Below are positions 1 to 11,763 of a stretch of 64,000 bases of DNA, piece by piece. Position numbers and translations under genes: made by a program. Each line of letters starts with the position of its first letter. The first letter of the stretch is position 1. The DNA is from Chamaecyparis obtusa (lineage: Eukaryota; Streptophyta; Pinopsida; Cupressales; Cupressaceae). The stretch is from the NCBI GenBank assembly GCA_027943335.1, contig BSBK01007741.1, forward strand, positions 248,001 through 312,000, read 5' to 3'. Below the pieces are notes generated by a model. It was given only the letters and a program-made list of their open reading frames with translations, was not told the DNA's origin and ran no database searches.

Positions 1-2018
1 TGTCCTAACCACAAGGATTGTTCTTCATCTCCTTCATTAGTGGCCACAATCTTGTTGGCCCTTATTGTTTTCCTCAATTGGTGATGGTAAGCCCTATCAC
101 CTAGTACAAGAGTAGATGCTCTATCAATCCTCCCTCTCTATTGGTTCTACTTAGAAGGCTCTCCCTCTTCAAGCCTCTACTTCTTCAATGGTGGCTCTGG
201 AAGGTCCTCTACCTCTAATTGGTCTTTAATAAGATCAATAACTGGTAAGTCTCCAACTTGTGGTGGGCTATTTCCTTCTTGGGATCCATCAGAGAAATCC
301 TCATGATCTAAACATGAGTAATCCTTCTTTTTCTTTGTTTTCTTCTGATCAATCAACCATTCCAATTGATTTGATAGAGTGTCATGAATTTCTATCATCT
401 CGTTAATTCTTTCTAATTAGGGAAGGTCAGGGAAGAAACTATCAAAAGGAATTTGGGTTGTTTTCAACTGACTTTGCAAATCCTTTAACTCAAAAAACCT
501 GTTCCATCTTGTAGTGACCTCATCCTTCTCCACAATATTCCTAATCACATCCTCCTCATCAAGGACCTCATGTTCTTTGTTGACACCAATACCAAGTATC
601 AGTGTCAGGCTTGCAGTCTTAATGAAGCCCTCAGGGTCCACATGTCTGCAAAAACTAGATACCATCTTAAATTTATTTAGCCAGGTGGTAATTTGTGGGA
701 AAGCCCTCTTATCAATCAAGAAATCATTGATTCTAAACTACCTAGGTGTGATAGTACCTTTCTTATGAGGGGCCAAAAGTTCTTTGTCTATGCACATCAA
801 CTGCCAAACAAATTCTAAAGAAGCAACTCTTGGTGGAACAAATTTTGGTAACAAATGTCGGCGTTGGGGGCAACCATAAACTCTTATAATTGTAGAATTT
901 TCCCCTAAGTAGAAATCACCCCAATTATGGTTTCCCTCCCATTTTTCCTCCCATTTCATAGGTCTTAGCAGCCCTAGAACCTTAGGTGGTAACCTTGTAA
1001 CATTGATGCCCAGCCATCTCAAAATAGGAAAAATAATGAAGTTCTTGAAAACACAAAAGTCACACCTATGTGCAGTACTATTCCATACCTTTACCCATAG
1101 TAGTACTAGATTATGTTGATCTTGGAATGTGAATTATGGTTTCAACATATTCAAATCAAAACTATTGATATTAAAAAATAGAATTAAGTGCATCAACATA
1201 GATTAATGCAAGAACTTGATGGGCTTCTTACTTTCCTTGATAGATATTAACCCTTCATGCATCTTGTCGATTACATACTGGATGTAATGATAATTTTTGT
1301 TTACTAGAGAATTCTGGACATCTAAAATCATCATCAAAAGATCAGTTGGCAAAAATTCTTCATCCCCATCTATTCCCAATACTCTACACAACCCATAACA
1401 AGTCCACTTCATATAGTAATGGAGGGATTTAAATTGGTAAGGGGCATTCATGTTATCATGGAGGGGAGCTATATATGTTCCCTACTTTGGGATATGCTTA
1501 AACAATGCTCTTTTACTAACCCTATATTTTTTGTATACCTCTCTCTCTCTCTCTTGGCTCAGATTAATTTCAGTAGAGGAAGAAGTTAAAAAACTAAAAG
1601 CTTTCATGAAAGAACCCCTATCAAGAGTAACCAAAGGTGACTGGTTTTCCTTCCTAATTGTTTTGGAGATAGGATCATACAACCTAGCCAATGCAACAAT
1701 TAAGTCTACGTCTAAAAACACATCAGGGACAATCAATTTCCCTAGACCCAAAGCCCAAACATTACAAACAGGAACTGGCCCACCCCTATTTTGATAAAAA
1801 TAACTGAAAATAGTATAACCTGAGTAGGATGGTGTAACAGGATCTCTGCAATGACCTAGAACATCTTCAAGGACATCATAAGGAGTTCTTTTTTTCTGAC
1901 TAGAACAAGGCAACAATTTGAGAAACTCGTCTGAATAATTTGGCTTGTTCCTATCTTCCCCACCTTTCATTTTAGCTTCACCACTAGAAGAATTCATGCT
2001 TTGCTCTAGTTGACTCAT
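1..2018 (-). pseudogene. ORF1 of element A, copy inside the 3' LTR (partial)
   Basis: A single minus-strand frame from ATG at 2018 runs to the window edge, interrupted only by stop codons (near 1482, 1203, 738, 417 and 177). The stop at 1482 is TAG where the other LTR copy has CAG. The stops at 1203 and 177 are shared with the other copy, so they were already present in the source element. A (CT)8 tract at about 1539-1554 keeps the frame here, while the other copy has (CT)6 and is shifted. I recognise no known domain: the product is a mixed, mostly soluble protein of unknown role. Being repeated in both LTRs, it belongs to the LTR rather than to the internal region. Confidence 0.6.
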
Positions 2019-2464
2019 TCTTTTCTACACAATTGCTCTCAATTTTGCAAATTTGATTTGCTTGGAACTCAAAGGTTACTCCAGAAAACACAATTCTCTT
2101 AAAATGACTTCGAACACAGAAAATAATGAGTTCAGCCCATTTATTGATGCAAATTGAAATGTGTACAATTGCCAAAATCATTTCTAATCTACCTCCAATT
2201 ACTTCCGCATTCAATTCACATATCACCAATTTTCAAATCAATGCTAGCTAATGCAGGGATGTTGACAGATAGATTTAAAAATTTGAAAACAAGGCAGAAA
2301 GGCAATGATTACGATTTGGTACTCTATCACCCTGCTTACATGATAAGCTACTCCTTTAAAACTGATTGGATGGCCAACTACCTTTTCTCCTACTCGATAG
2401 TGTACTTTATCCACATGGCAATGGCCTTTAACCTTTCTTTATTATTTTCTTTGGATGGGCCCGT

Positions 2465-2760
2465 TTCAGAGAACTGGTGATTGAAGGTTCTCACTTATTC
2501 ACTGAGTGAAAAGATAACCCTGGCTCATATTCAGAGAATTAGTGACTGAAGGCTTCGCTTATTTGCTGAGTCAAATTCTTAATTCTTCCTCCATCCAGTG
2601 AACTAATGACCAAAGAAAACCTTGCCTGAGCAACTAACCATGGTCACAGTTTGGAGAATTAGCAACCAAAGGCTTCGCTTATTTGCTGAATGTTTGAGTT
2701 GACTGCTAATTTATTCTGAGACTTGGCGACCGAAGGCTTTGCTTGTTCACTGAATGGAAG
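2465..2760. repeat. U3-like subrepeats in the 3' LTR of A
   Basis: Four imperfect units share a core like TTAGCGACYGAAGGCTTCGC followed by TTATTTGCTGA, starting near 2468, 2531, 2652 and 2718. The same block lies at 17060-17365 in the other LTR. On the minus strand it lies upstream of ORF1, where LTR enhancer repeats would be expected. That role is inferred from position only. Confidence 0.55.
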
Positions 2761-3938
2761 CCTTAACCACATGTTTAATAGGAGAACTAGCAAATAAGCT
2801 TACTCTCTAAGTCACTGAATTCTTTCCCAACTACCTATTTCAAACCAAGACTTCAATTCAACCATTGATAGTGACCTCAATCAAGGGCCATTGCTAATTC
2901 ACTAAGACTATAAGACAATCATCTTTTGATTATGAGACTTAGCGAACAAAGGGTTAAAACTTACTTGACTACTTGATTCACCCATTTGCTAAATGATTTT
3001 CATCATAACCAACCTTTTAAGAGAATGCGTGACCACTTCATTCACCAAATTGCCAGAAGATTTAGAACCTTGCCAACTTATCTCGAGATCATGCGAACAA
3101 TAGGGAAAACCACTTTTGTCCAATCTTTTAAACCAAACTGTCGAAGCTGCCAAACTTAGAGCACATAGAACCTATAACACAGTCACCGAATCACCAAATC
3201 AATCTATGTAGGACCCAAATACTTTGAAATTAAAACATAACCATTGACCATAGGTATAATCAATAGTCCTTGCCAGATCGCTAGATAATACAAGTCTTAA
3301 CTGCTTGATTCTGAGAATGAGAGAACATCACCATGCGAGGTCACTAGAAGTTAATAGGAAACTGCCAGGAAATAAGCAAACAGGAGACTACATAGTCGAT
3401 GGTTTGCACAAAGGTTGAGGTAACCGCTAGACAACTTGGAGACTTAGCGACTAAAGAAAACATACAACACGGGTTTTACTCATTCTCCCATTCACTAAAT
3501 AACTCAAAGACATAAAACAATACTATGTGATTCAGTGAACACTGGACGAAAATGATCATGCACATAATCAAAACACTTAAGTGGCCAACTTAAGGGTTTA
3601 CACGAAGAAACAAGATTTCTCAAAAGGGAAAAACCTAGGGTAAGGTTTTTCAGGCTTGGTTATCACAAAATTGATGGATTTTTGAAAACCTAAACCCCAA
3701 AAATTAAACTTGCAGAAGGATTAAACCACGACTTGAAACTAAAAACCTTACAAAACCTAAAAAAATCCCAACAGTGGCTCTATCTGAGGATGCTTGAGTG
3801 CAAGGTCAAAGCAAGAACTTATGAATCTTTGCGAGGTAGACCACAAAACCCTAACCTAAAATAGGAAACAAACACAACAAAAAACCAACACACCTACACA
3901 TATATGCATATCTACAGTGCATGGAAAAGGAGAAAGAA

Positions 3939-5012
3939 CTAACTAAAGAAAAACTTCAAGAACTGTCCATGCACTGGCAATTCCTGTTCTCCACCATCCA
4001 AATTTTGCAAAAAATATGAATCCTTGCCATGAGTTTGATGAACAACAAAAGGTCCCATCCACAAAGACTCAAATTTTGTATGTTTCCCTTTGTCTTTATC
4101 CCTAGCATTCCATTGAAGAACCATGTCACCTGGCTGGAACTTTCTCAAAGTTGCTCTTTTATCAAAAAGATATTTCATTTTTTGTTGCAACTTCACATTT
4201 TCCTTTTGTCCTTCCCTTCTGATCTCATCTAGTTCAACCAACTGAATCATTATGTCTTGCAATGGATCACTGATTTCCATACCTTCTTCCTACATGAATT
4301 TGTATATTGGTAAGAAGTTATTTACTGGTAATCTTGATTTCACACCATATACCATCTCAAAAGGGGATTTCCCTATAGCTCTTTTCTCAGAAATCCTATC
4401 AGTCCACAATGCTAGTTTCAACTTTACATGCCAACTCCTTTTGTTCTTTTCTAGAGTTTTCTTCAAAATTTGCAAGATACTCTTATTACTAGATTCTGCC
4501 TACCCATTTGCTTGTGGGTGGTAAGGGGATGAATAAGACAAAATTATTCCCATTTTTGAACAAAAATTAGTAATCTCTTGAGATCTAAAACTCATGGCAT
4601 TATCTACAACCAATTTAACAGGAACGCCAAATCTAGTGATTCTATTATTCATCAAGAACTCAATTACAATAGCACTGGTTGCCTTTTTAGTTGGAATTGC
4701 TTCAATCCATTTAGTAAAGTAATCTATAGCAACCAAAATCCAACTATGCCCCCCACTGGATTTCTCAGAAAATTCCCCAATAAGGTCCATACCCCACATA
4801 GCAAAAGGGGCTTTTGCAACCACAGGGTTCAACAATAGAGCACTTGAAAATTTTAGTTTATTGGAAAACCTTTGGCATGGCTCACACTTTCTAACAAAAG
4901 AGTGAGTATCTTTGAACAATACAAGCCAATAGTATTCTGCCCTTAAAATCTTATGAGCTATGGACTGAGCAGAATGATGTCCTCCACACAATCCGGAGTG
5001 CATTTCTTTCAA
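3939..5012 (-). pseudogene. Integrase of element A
   Basis: The minus-strand frame 5012 to 3939 holds a zinc-binding region (HSGLCGGHH..., then CEPCQRF), then the DDE core with GMDLIGEF, VVDNAMSF and an ESSNKS segment after HPQANG, and finally a C-terminal domain with RATLRKFQPGDMVLQW and GPFVVHQ. One stop after HPQANG is TAG in place of Gln, and a second break lies near 4285. The three catalytic acidic positions appear to be kept. This enzyme would insert the cDNA into the genome; with the stops it cannot be made whole. The 165 bp between its end and the 3' LTR hold nothing recognisable. Confidence 0.9.
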
Positions 5013-5144
5013 TACCTTTTCTCATTGGTGTTTGTCCAAACAAAATAATAGAATCCCATCATTATCTTTCTAGTACAACTAACCCTATATCATTACATAC
5101 CTTTGGGCCTGTAATCTCAAACTTCTCCTCTGATTATCATTCAA

Positions 5145-5700
5145 CTACTGTGGACATTTAGCATATTTGATAAAATAAACAATATCTTTGTACCATGGTT
5201 GCATTTCAATGTTAGTGACTGTATCTTCGTTAACAACAACACTATTCATTTGTATGAGATCCATGTTTTCCTCAGTCATTAGTTTTACAAGTCCCAAACC
5301 TCTCACCAATTTGGTAATGTGGAGCTCAAGATCAAACTCTTGAATCCTATTGATCCACTTGCATATTTTCCCTGTGACCTCACTTTGCACCAAAATATCT
5401 TTCACTGCTGCATGAGGTACATATGCATTAACCTTGGCACAAACAAGATAAGGTCTAAAAGCTTTAACTTCCTTGACTAGTGCGTATGCTTTTTTTTCCA
5501 TTAACTCATAATTCAATTCAACAGACTGTAATGACTTACTAAAAAAGGCTATGGGATGTTCAAATCCTTCTTTATCCTTTTGTAATAGGATAGCTGCAAT
5601 AGTGTGAAAAGAGGCAAAGGAGAACAAAGAAAATGGTTTTGAATAATCAAGTGAGATTAAGACAGGGGCTTCTTGGATTGCTTGCTTAATTTTCTCAAAA
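5145..5700 (-). pseudogene. Gypsy-type RNase H (tether) of element A, degenerate
   Basis: This continues the RT frame (5942-5145). The RNase H1-like fold is recognisable from the LISLDYSKPFSLFSF, HPIAFFSKSL and NYELMEKKAYALV segments. The first catalytic Asp is missing (FSFASFHT where a D is expected after the strand) and the TDH-like third position reads YVPHAAVK, so two of the acidic residues are gone. Known Tat elements carry a second, archaeal-type RNase H, and the original domain can then lose activity and act as a connector. The pattern here fits that, since the upstream RNase H keeps all four catalytic residues. Confidence 0.75.
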
Positions 5701-6712
5701 GCTTGTTGATTCTTACTATCCCAATTAAACTTTACATCTTTCTTTAGGAGTTTGACTATAGGCTTAACCATTTCTGCAAAATTAGCAATGAATATCCTAA
5801 CAAAATTAATTTGCCCTAAGAAAGATTGCACACCCTTTATATTCTTAGGTGAAGGTATCTTCCTGATTGCCTCTACTCTTTCAGGGTCAATCCTGACTCC
5901 TTCTTTTAACACTATATGTCCAAGTAACTTCCCCTCTGTCATAGCAAATTGACATTTTTTGGGTTTAAAGAGACACCAAATTCTAGAGCTTTAACAATGA
6001 CCTTTTCCAAATGACTACAATGATCCTCAACCCTTTTTGAATATGCAGTTAGATAATCTTGGTACACAACCATAAGAACATCAATCAATTCCTTGAAAGC
6101 AACATCCATTGCCCTTTGAAAAGTAGCTCCAGCATTTTTAAACCTAAAGGCATGCGTACATACACATAGGTTCCCCATGGGGTTGTAAATGTTATTTCAA
6201 ACTACTCTAATTCCTTGACCAGCACTTGATTATAACCTGAGAAACCATCCATCATTGATAAAAGTTCACAACCGGTTACCCTATGCAGCATGGCCTCCAT
6301 ATTTGGCAATCCATAATTATCTTTTAATGAAGCTACATTCAAATTCCTAAAATCAACACAAAGTCTTATGTCACCATTCTTCTTTCTCACTGGCACAAGA
6401 TTTGAGACCCACGTGGAATGCCTAATAGGTTCAATGATACCAGCATCTCTCAATTTTTTCAATTTAGCCTGCATCTTTGTGGATAGCAGGGGATGTATAG
6501 GTCTTTGTTTTTGTTTAAAAGGCTTAGTATCTTCCTTGAGTAGAATTTCATGTTGAAAGAGGTCCTCTTTATAAGCCTTGAGATCATCATATGACCAAGC
6601 AAAAACATGCTTGTACTTTTTTAACAATCTTATCAAATTTACTCTAACCTCCCTACTCAACCTTTTTCCAATATAGACTATTTGAGGGGATGTTTCTGAA
6701 CCTAAATTTATT
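5700..6712 (-). pseudogene. Reverse transcriptase of element A
   Basis: The fingers and palm are clear: KQRPIHPLLSTKMQ, AGIIEPIRHSTWVSNLVPV, DIRLCVDFRNLN, LLSMMDGFSGYNQV, then FRFKNAGATFQRAMD. The frame breaks near 6190 and again near 5940. The catalytic YxDD motif at 6053-6064 reads YQDY, so the second Asp is lost. The thumb follows as EGKLLGHIVLKEGV and FLGQINFVRIFI. It would copy the element's RNA into DNA. The copy is inactive both by frame and by catalytic residue. Confidence 0.92.
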
Positions 6713-7029
6713 TCCTCTAAGTCCTCCATTTTAGTGTTAGACTTTTGAGACAAGTACCCATCATTTATTTTAAACATCCCTTCTAACTCCACTAACCCCT
6801 TTGGTATATGGTTTGAAGATAGTTGCACTATCTCATTTCCCATGATACATTCTTTTGCTTCAACATAATGTTGGGCTTCATTAAAATCTATTTTTTGGCC
6901 ATCATATTGATCTAAACCTTGAAGAAACCTTAAGATATCAAAATCATCCTCAAATACTTTCCAATTATACACATTGTTAGGCACTGCAAGCCTACTTTTG
7001 ACTTCCAACATAGACACACCAGCAAGGGT

Positions 7030-7473
7030 AATATCATTATTTTTGAGAGCAACATTAGCAAGAAAATCTGCCATGATATTATTAGACCTTTCTACCCAAA
7101 GAAAATTGAAAGCATCAAAAAACTCTAGTCTATCCCAGACAGCATGTTTGTACAATTTCAATCTCTCATCCTTGGTAGCATATTTAGACCTTACTTGAGC
7201 TATAACTAATTGGGAATCGCCATGGACCTTTAGACATTTGATACCATGCTTTATAGTAACGTCTACTCCCAATATCAGTGCCTCATACTTAGCAGTATTA
7301 TTAGTGCAATCAAAGGTCAACAAGAAAGAATACTTGAAAGTAATACCTGATAGGGAAATAAAAACAACACCAGCTCCTGATCCTTCCTTGGAGCATCCAC
7401 CATCAAAAAACATTTTCCCAAGTCCATTTTGTTGCAATACTAACTCATCAACTATTGGGTCTGTGTTTTTCAT
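7030..7473 (-). pseudogene. Archaeal-type RNase H (aRNH) upstream of RT
   Basis: Within the open stretch 7473-6202, residues 1-145 form an RNase H1 fold with a complete catalytic set: D24 (FFDGGCSKEG), E64 (NNTAKYEALILG), D86 (VHGDSQLVIAQV) and D136 (ERSNNIMADFLANVAL). The glycine-rich start and the NT.(A/N)EYEAL and ADxLA signatures match the archaeal/plant RNase H group that Tat retrotransposons are known to have acquired. It lies between protease and RT in one frame with RT, not after the gypsy RNase H as I recall for Ogre-type elements. It would remove RNA from RNA:DNA hybrids during replication. The codons between the domain and RT (about 7030-6712) encode a linker without recognised motifs. 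Confidence 0.88.
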
Positions 7474-7584
7474 CTAAGGTACTATCTCTTCAATCATGAA
7501 ATTATTCATGTCAATATCTACAAAGCAGTTCAAATCTTCTGGTGCAATTTTTTCAACCATGACTGAGGAACGGGGCTCCCTATA

Positions 7585-8365
7585 GGGTATGTGCAAGATC
7601 ATGAGGGGCCAAACTATGCCCTTAAGTGGCAATGAAAAATCAACAAATCTGTGTTAGTCAACTTGACGTGAAAATTTCAACTAGCTATGAACCTAATATC
7701 AAAAAGTTGTAACAATAGAATCTATAGAAAATTGAATGTAGTTTCTAAACTACTAGGCCTTTTTTTAGAAAAAGTTAGTATGATTGGTGAAAAGTATAGA
7801 TTTCAATGCAACAGTAAAAAAAATTTAGGAAAAAAATAAGAAGTAGGTGTATGTCTGACCACCTTAATCATAATCAAATGATAATATTTTATTATAATAT
7901 TTTATACCATGCCCAGATGTGACACATATTTTTTTGTAATTTTATTCCAAAAAAATAATTAATTATGAATTTTTTACTACAACATTTTCAGAATAAAAAA
8001 ACTCCCATGTCTGACTACCTTAACTCATTCAAAACTTTACAAAATTCAAAACTTTTTCTTTTTTCCTTATAGAAGGCGAAGCATAGAATGTGACACATTT
8101 TTCAGATTTCAAAAATGTTATACCATCTAAAAGTTATAGTCATTTTTCAATCAACACTTTAGAGGTAGCTCAATTAGAAAATAACTAATAATTACTTATT
8201 GAATTAAAAATTTGACAACAATTATATTGATAGAAAGCTGATAATATCCTTAAGATACCCTTTTCATTTTATCAAATTTGGGTGAAAAAAAAGTCATTAG
8301 CTACATTGTCAAAGTTTTGAACTGACATCGCCACTTTTTGGCCCCTCATGATCTTGCACATACCC
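7585..8365. mobile_element. 781-bp non-autonomous TIR DNA transposon inside pol of A
   Basis: The ends are inverted repeats of about 29 bp starting GGGTATGTGCAAGATCATGA at 7585 and its reverse complement ending at 8365; weaker inverted similarity (AAGTGGCRATG) continues inward. TATA flanks both sides (7581-7584 and 8366-8369). Taking out the element plus one TATA rejoins the polyprotein frame across the junction (VKLYREPRSS), whereas removing with a 2-bp TA duplication would create a stop; this favours a 4-bp target duplication. The interior is AT-rich with no transposase. The superfamily is not clear to me. Confidence 0.85.
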
Positions 8366-8369
8366 TATA

Positions 8370-8762
8370 CAATTTTACCTCAGTCCCATTGACTAGGATA
8401 GTAGCATATGACAAATCCAATTGCAATTTTCCACCTACTGTTGCAGCCCATTGCCTTGATAGTAGCATGCCATAATGGGGTTTTGTATCAACAACAATGA
8501 CATCCATCTTCTATGTGGCCTCTGGGAATACAACAATCTTTACTTCAATTCCAATTAGGGTTCCTACAATAGGTACTGCCCTGTTATCCATAGCATAACA
8601 CCTTCCATTAGATGTGTCAACTTGCAATCCTAATTCTTTCATTACATGATAGGGTATTACAGTTGTAGCAGCACCAAAGTCAATCATATAATTCTTTAAC
8701 AGAAAATTATTTACAATTAGTGTCACATAGAAAGGGTTAATAGAGGAAGGCTCTTGTGTCAC
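8370..8762 (-). pseudogene. Aspartic protease of element A
   Basis: The frame 8762-8511 and on to 8370 reads NPFYVTLIVNNFLLKNYMID, then FGAATTVIPYHVMKELGL, the flap-like segment SNGRCYAMDNRAVPIVGT, and past one stop DTKPHYGMLLSRQW with the ILVNGTEVKLY end. This is the retropepsin layout of gypsy elements. The active-site triplet reads D-F-G in place of D-S/T/G-G, so only the Asp is kept. The reading frame continues into the aRNH region once the TIR transposon is removed. Confidence 0.8.
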
Positions 8763-9600
8763 AATAGTTCCAACAACACATCAGAGATGTTATCAATTGA
8801 AATAGGCCCTTCTACTGAATTCCCCTTCTCTTGCATGGAAGGAACTATCCCTTGTTCACTTATGAGAGCTAGGGCCATTGTCTTATGTTCCTCAATTTTC
8901 AACATTTCTAGTAAAGGAATGGAAACCTTCATTTGGGATAGGGCATGTCTCATATCAAAGGTAGGAGGATGGGCTGAAATATCAAGATAATCCTTTTGCC
9001 TACCAACTTTCCTTTTAACCTTGTCAACAATAACATTCTCACACCTTTTCTCAGTTACAAGCTCTTTATTCTTGTTATTTACAACATTGGGCTTTGGGGA
9101 ATCATTATTCTGAAGGTTATCCTTAACAAATACTGACCTAGGGACTCCTTGATCAGTATCCACCTTTCTATTTCTCAAGTTGTAAGAAGATTTGGCTTGA
9201 GTTATAGCAGCCATAGTTAGAGTTCTAATTTCCTCATCACTGGGTTTTCTCCATTATTTCTCACCTAACCCTAATTCTACCATATGATCTTTGCAATTGT
9301 CATTATCAGACTCATCATGATCTGAGTGAGTAAATATTTGTTGTTCATAATCTAAGAGAAACCTCCTTTTATGATCAATATCAAGACAAATCTCTTCATC
9401 CTCTAAAGACAAAAAATCCCCCATTACTTCAGTAGTAGACATGTTAATAGCAGGCTTTTCAGATTCTTCATAATCTCCTGCATATGAATTATTGGCCTCT
9501 TCTCCCAAGGCTTGAGCCACAGCACACTAAAATGGTGAATGGGGAATGTTACAAGCCACACACCAAGGGTATTCTCCACATTATGTGTTGTATTTTTCTT
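8759..9600 (-). pseudogene. Gag C-terminal zinc knuckle and spacer of element A
   Basis: At 9523-9578 the minus strand encodes WCVACNIPHSPF, a stop, then CAVAQAL. This is a CX2CX3HX4C-type knuckle with the base before the last Cys changed to TAG. It is followed by an acidic stretch (9520-9254) and, after a stop, a second stretch (9214-8759) with SSYNLRNRKVD and Lys-rich segments leading to protease. The knuckle would bind genomic RNA in the particle. The join to upstream gag needs a frameshift near 9590. Confidence 0.65.
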
Positions 9601-9689
9601 CAAAGGATCTAGTGTATCTCTTCCCTTTTGGGGCTCATTATTTTTAGGAATAGGCCTCCCATCTTTCCAATTAGTCTTGTAAGGCATAT

Positions 9690-11592
9690 CTCATAAATTA
9701 GGGGCTCTATCCTACCTTTGATAAGGTGGTCTTGTGTCTTGAAAGTTCCTACCACCCTTATCAAACTTTTTTGGGAAGTCTTTGGTAACACCAAATCCTT
9801 TATCCACTTTATCATCCTCTTTGGATGGCCTTGGAGGCTGTGACCCAGTTTCCTTCCACAACCTACCCTCATCCCTCTTATACATCTGACCAGATGCCTT
9901 TCGGTTGCTTTCAATATTGATGGCCAATTTAAATGCATCCCTAAGGGTACAGGGATTCTTATCTCTCAGGAGATAAGGCATCTTACCATCCATAGAATTG
10001 AAATAAGTAGTCAGGCAAACTGCATCATCCAACCTCAATACTTGAAACAATTTGTACATAGCCTTTTGGAATCTGCTATTAAATTCTGACATGCTCTCAT
10101 TGTAATGCTTTTTTATATTGTTTAACTCATTGAGCATGTAGCTTGAATTCACATGTTCTACATATTTCTCCTTGAAACATCTGACAAACTCATCCCACAA
10201 TGCAATACTATTCTCAGGCAAACCCCGGTAGCAATCTCTAGCGTCTTCAACCAATGATTGAACAAAAAGCTTCATTATTACATCTTCGTGCTCAATCTCA
10301 TAATCATTAACTTTATCTATGAAAAATTTCAGGTGTTCTTCACAGGTAACCACATTATTTCTAGTGAATAATGGGATTTTCTTTCTAATCTCATTAGGGA
10401 CAGCATTGGGTTGACCAGGAATACCATCAAAAAATAAACCTCTATATCTATCCAAATGAATTGGTCTCCTCTAGATATTTGGTTGGATCAGAGGGGTTGC
10501 TGCAACATTTTGACAAGGTACAATCCCCATTGTACCACTAACTACAAGGGGAAACTAACTAGTATTCAAATTTCGTCCAAGTATACTTTGTCTAGGATGA
10601 GGGGCTTGAGGGCTTGGAAAAGAATTGCTAAGCTGATTGGGAGGGATCATTCCTAATATAATAGGGATAGAGCTACTAGCAAATGTGTTTATATTAGTAT
10701 GCAAGAAAGAAATCTTTCTCTTCATCTCATCTGCAGCAACCTCCAATTCTAGTTTCTCTAACTAAAGGGCCAAATCCTCTTTAGCTTTTCTAGCCCTTTC
10801 CAAATCCTGGCTTGCTTGGGAAGGTATACCAGGAACAACAACTTTCTTGGTCTCACTAATATTTACACCAACCATCTTTTTCTTTCCCTTATCAGGGATC
10901 TCTTTTGTGGCATTTCTAATGTCCTCGTTCGTTAGGATTTCAGATGGGTGCAATTGTTGAAGAACATGTCATGTTCCCTCAAACTCATCATGTTTAAGCT
11001 TAGCACTTTTAGCCTGATTTCTTCAAACCTCCATATCACCAAACAAATTCTTATCTAAATCCCAAACATCTTGGTTTAGATCCTTAGCCTGGATCTCATT
11101 GTTCCTAGTTTTTCTCATCAAATCTTGCCTTTCCATGAGTAATTTGTATATTTGTTGTTCCCTTACCTTCCTTCTATTAGCAATTTCTAGTAATTGTTCA
11201 CACTCCTTTTTCCTTAAAGTAATCACTTCTTCCCCCAATTTTTCAGAATCATATGAGGCAGTTTTAGCAGCAGAAGTTTCTCCTAGTTGCTCTAGGGTTT
11301 CTCTAGCAGGGAAATAACCTACTTCTGTGATTTCTTCTTCATGAGAGGTAAAGTGTACACTAGGCGTGACTTCCTTAACATGTTCAAGGTCATTAGAAGA
11401 GGAGTAGGCATCCTGGGGAATTGGTGTAGGGACTCTATCTCTCGAAGGTCCTGGGGAATTAGCTGTAATCTGATTTCTCCTAGACCTTTTCTTTCTACTA
11501 GGTGTACGAAGCTCATCACCCATATTATTCTCAGGGTGGTCCTTGAAATAAAATCTTGTGAAACTTGGCCTACTCATGGCATGTTGCAACAA
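9690..11592 (-). pseudogene. Gag of element A
   Basis: One minus-strand frame from ATG at 11592 runs to about 9690 with several stops. The N-terminal third is basic (PSRKKRSRRNQ) and then rich in charged coiled-coil residues (LRKKECEQLLEIANRRK...). The 10455-9712 part holds the retrotransposon gag core: FIDKVNDYEIEHEDVIMKLF, SLVEDARDCYRGLPENSIA, LWDEFVRCFKEKYV and NELNNIKKHYNESMSEF. Gag would form the virus-like particle. The start lies about 150 nt inside the primer-binding site, as expected for the first internal gene. Confidence 0.88.
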
Positions 11593-11745
11593 GATATATC
11601 AAAAATTTACAAATACCAGTGACTGGTAAACATAGATTATTAGAGTTGCCACCCACTAACAAGAGGGAATCAAATTATCATGCTGGCCTACAAACATACA
11701 ATGGACAGTATTGCACACATCTATTGTACATTCTTATTCAATCAG

Positions 11746-11763
11746 TCCCCAGTAGAGTCACCA
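11746..11763 (-). other. Primer-binding site of element A (tRNA-Arg-like)
   Basis: The minus strand reads TGGTGACTCTACTGGGGA. The first residues match the 3' end of plant tRNA-Arg (TGGCGACTCT) with one change, and the whole resembles the site used by Tat/Ogre elements. It lies 10 nt inside a CA dinucleotide at 11774-11775, taken here as the LTR end. Confidence 0.75.

Larger units (their letters stand above)
1..3773 (-). repeat. 3' LTR of element A (partial)
   Basis: Window base 1 aligns with 14499 and the similarity runs without a break to 3773, where it ends at CCCAACA, the TG end of the LTR on the minus strand. The right-hand copy differs by a copia solo LTR and a 100-bp tandem duplication, both absent here. 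The LTR continues beyond the left edge of the window. It contains the first half of ORF1 (1-2018) and a non-coding U3-like part (2019-3773) with subrepeats. Confidence 0.85.

Noticed and set aside
3774..3795. GTGGCTCTATCTGAGG beside the 3' LTR of A as a primer-binding site on the plus strand
   Set aside because: It begins TGG but does not continue into a tRNA 3' end, and all coding sequence of A is on the minus strand.
3774..3938. Envelope-like ORF after integrase in A
   Set aside because: Only 165 bp separate integrase from the 3' LTR.
9424..9687. Separate small gene from the minus-strand frame 9687-9424
   Set aside because: It is a frameshifted reading of the gag zinc-knuckle region; the knuckle is in the neighbouring frame.
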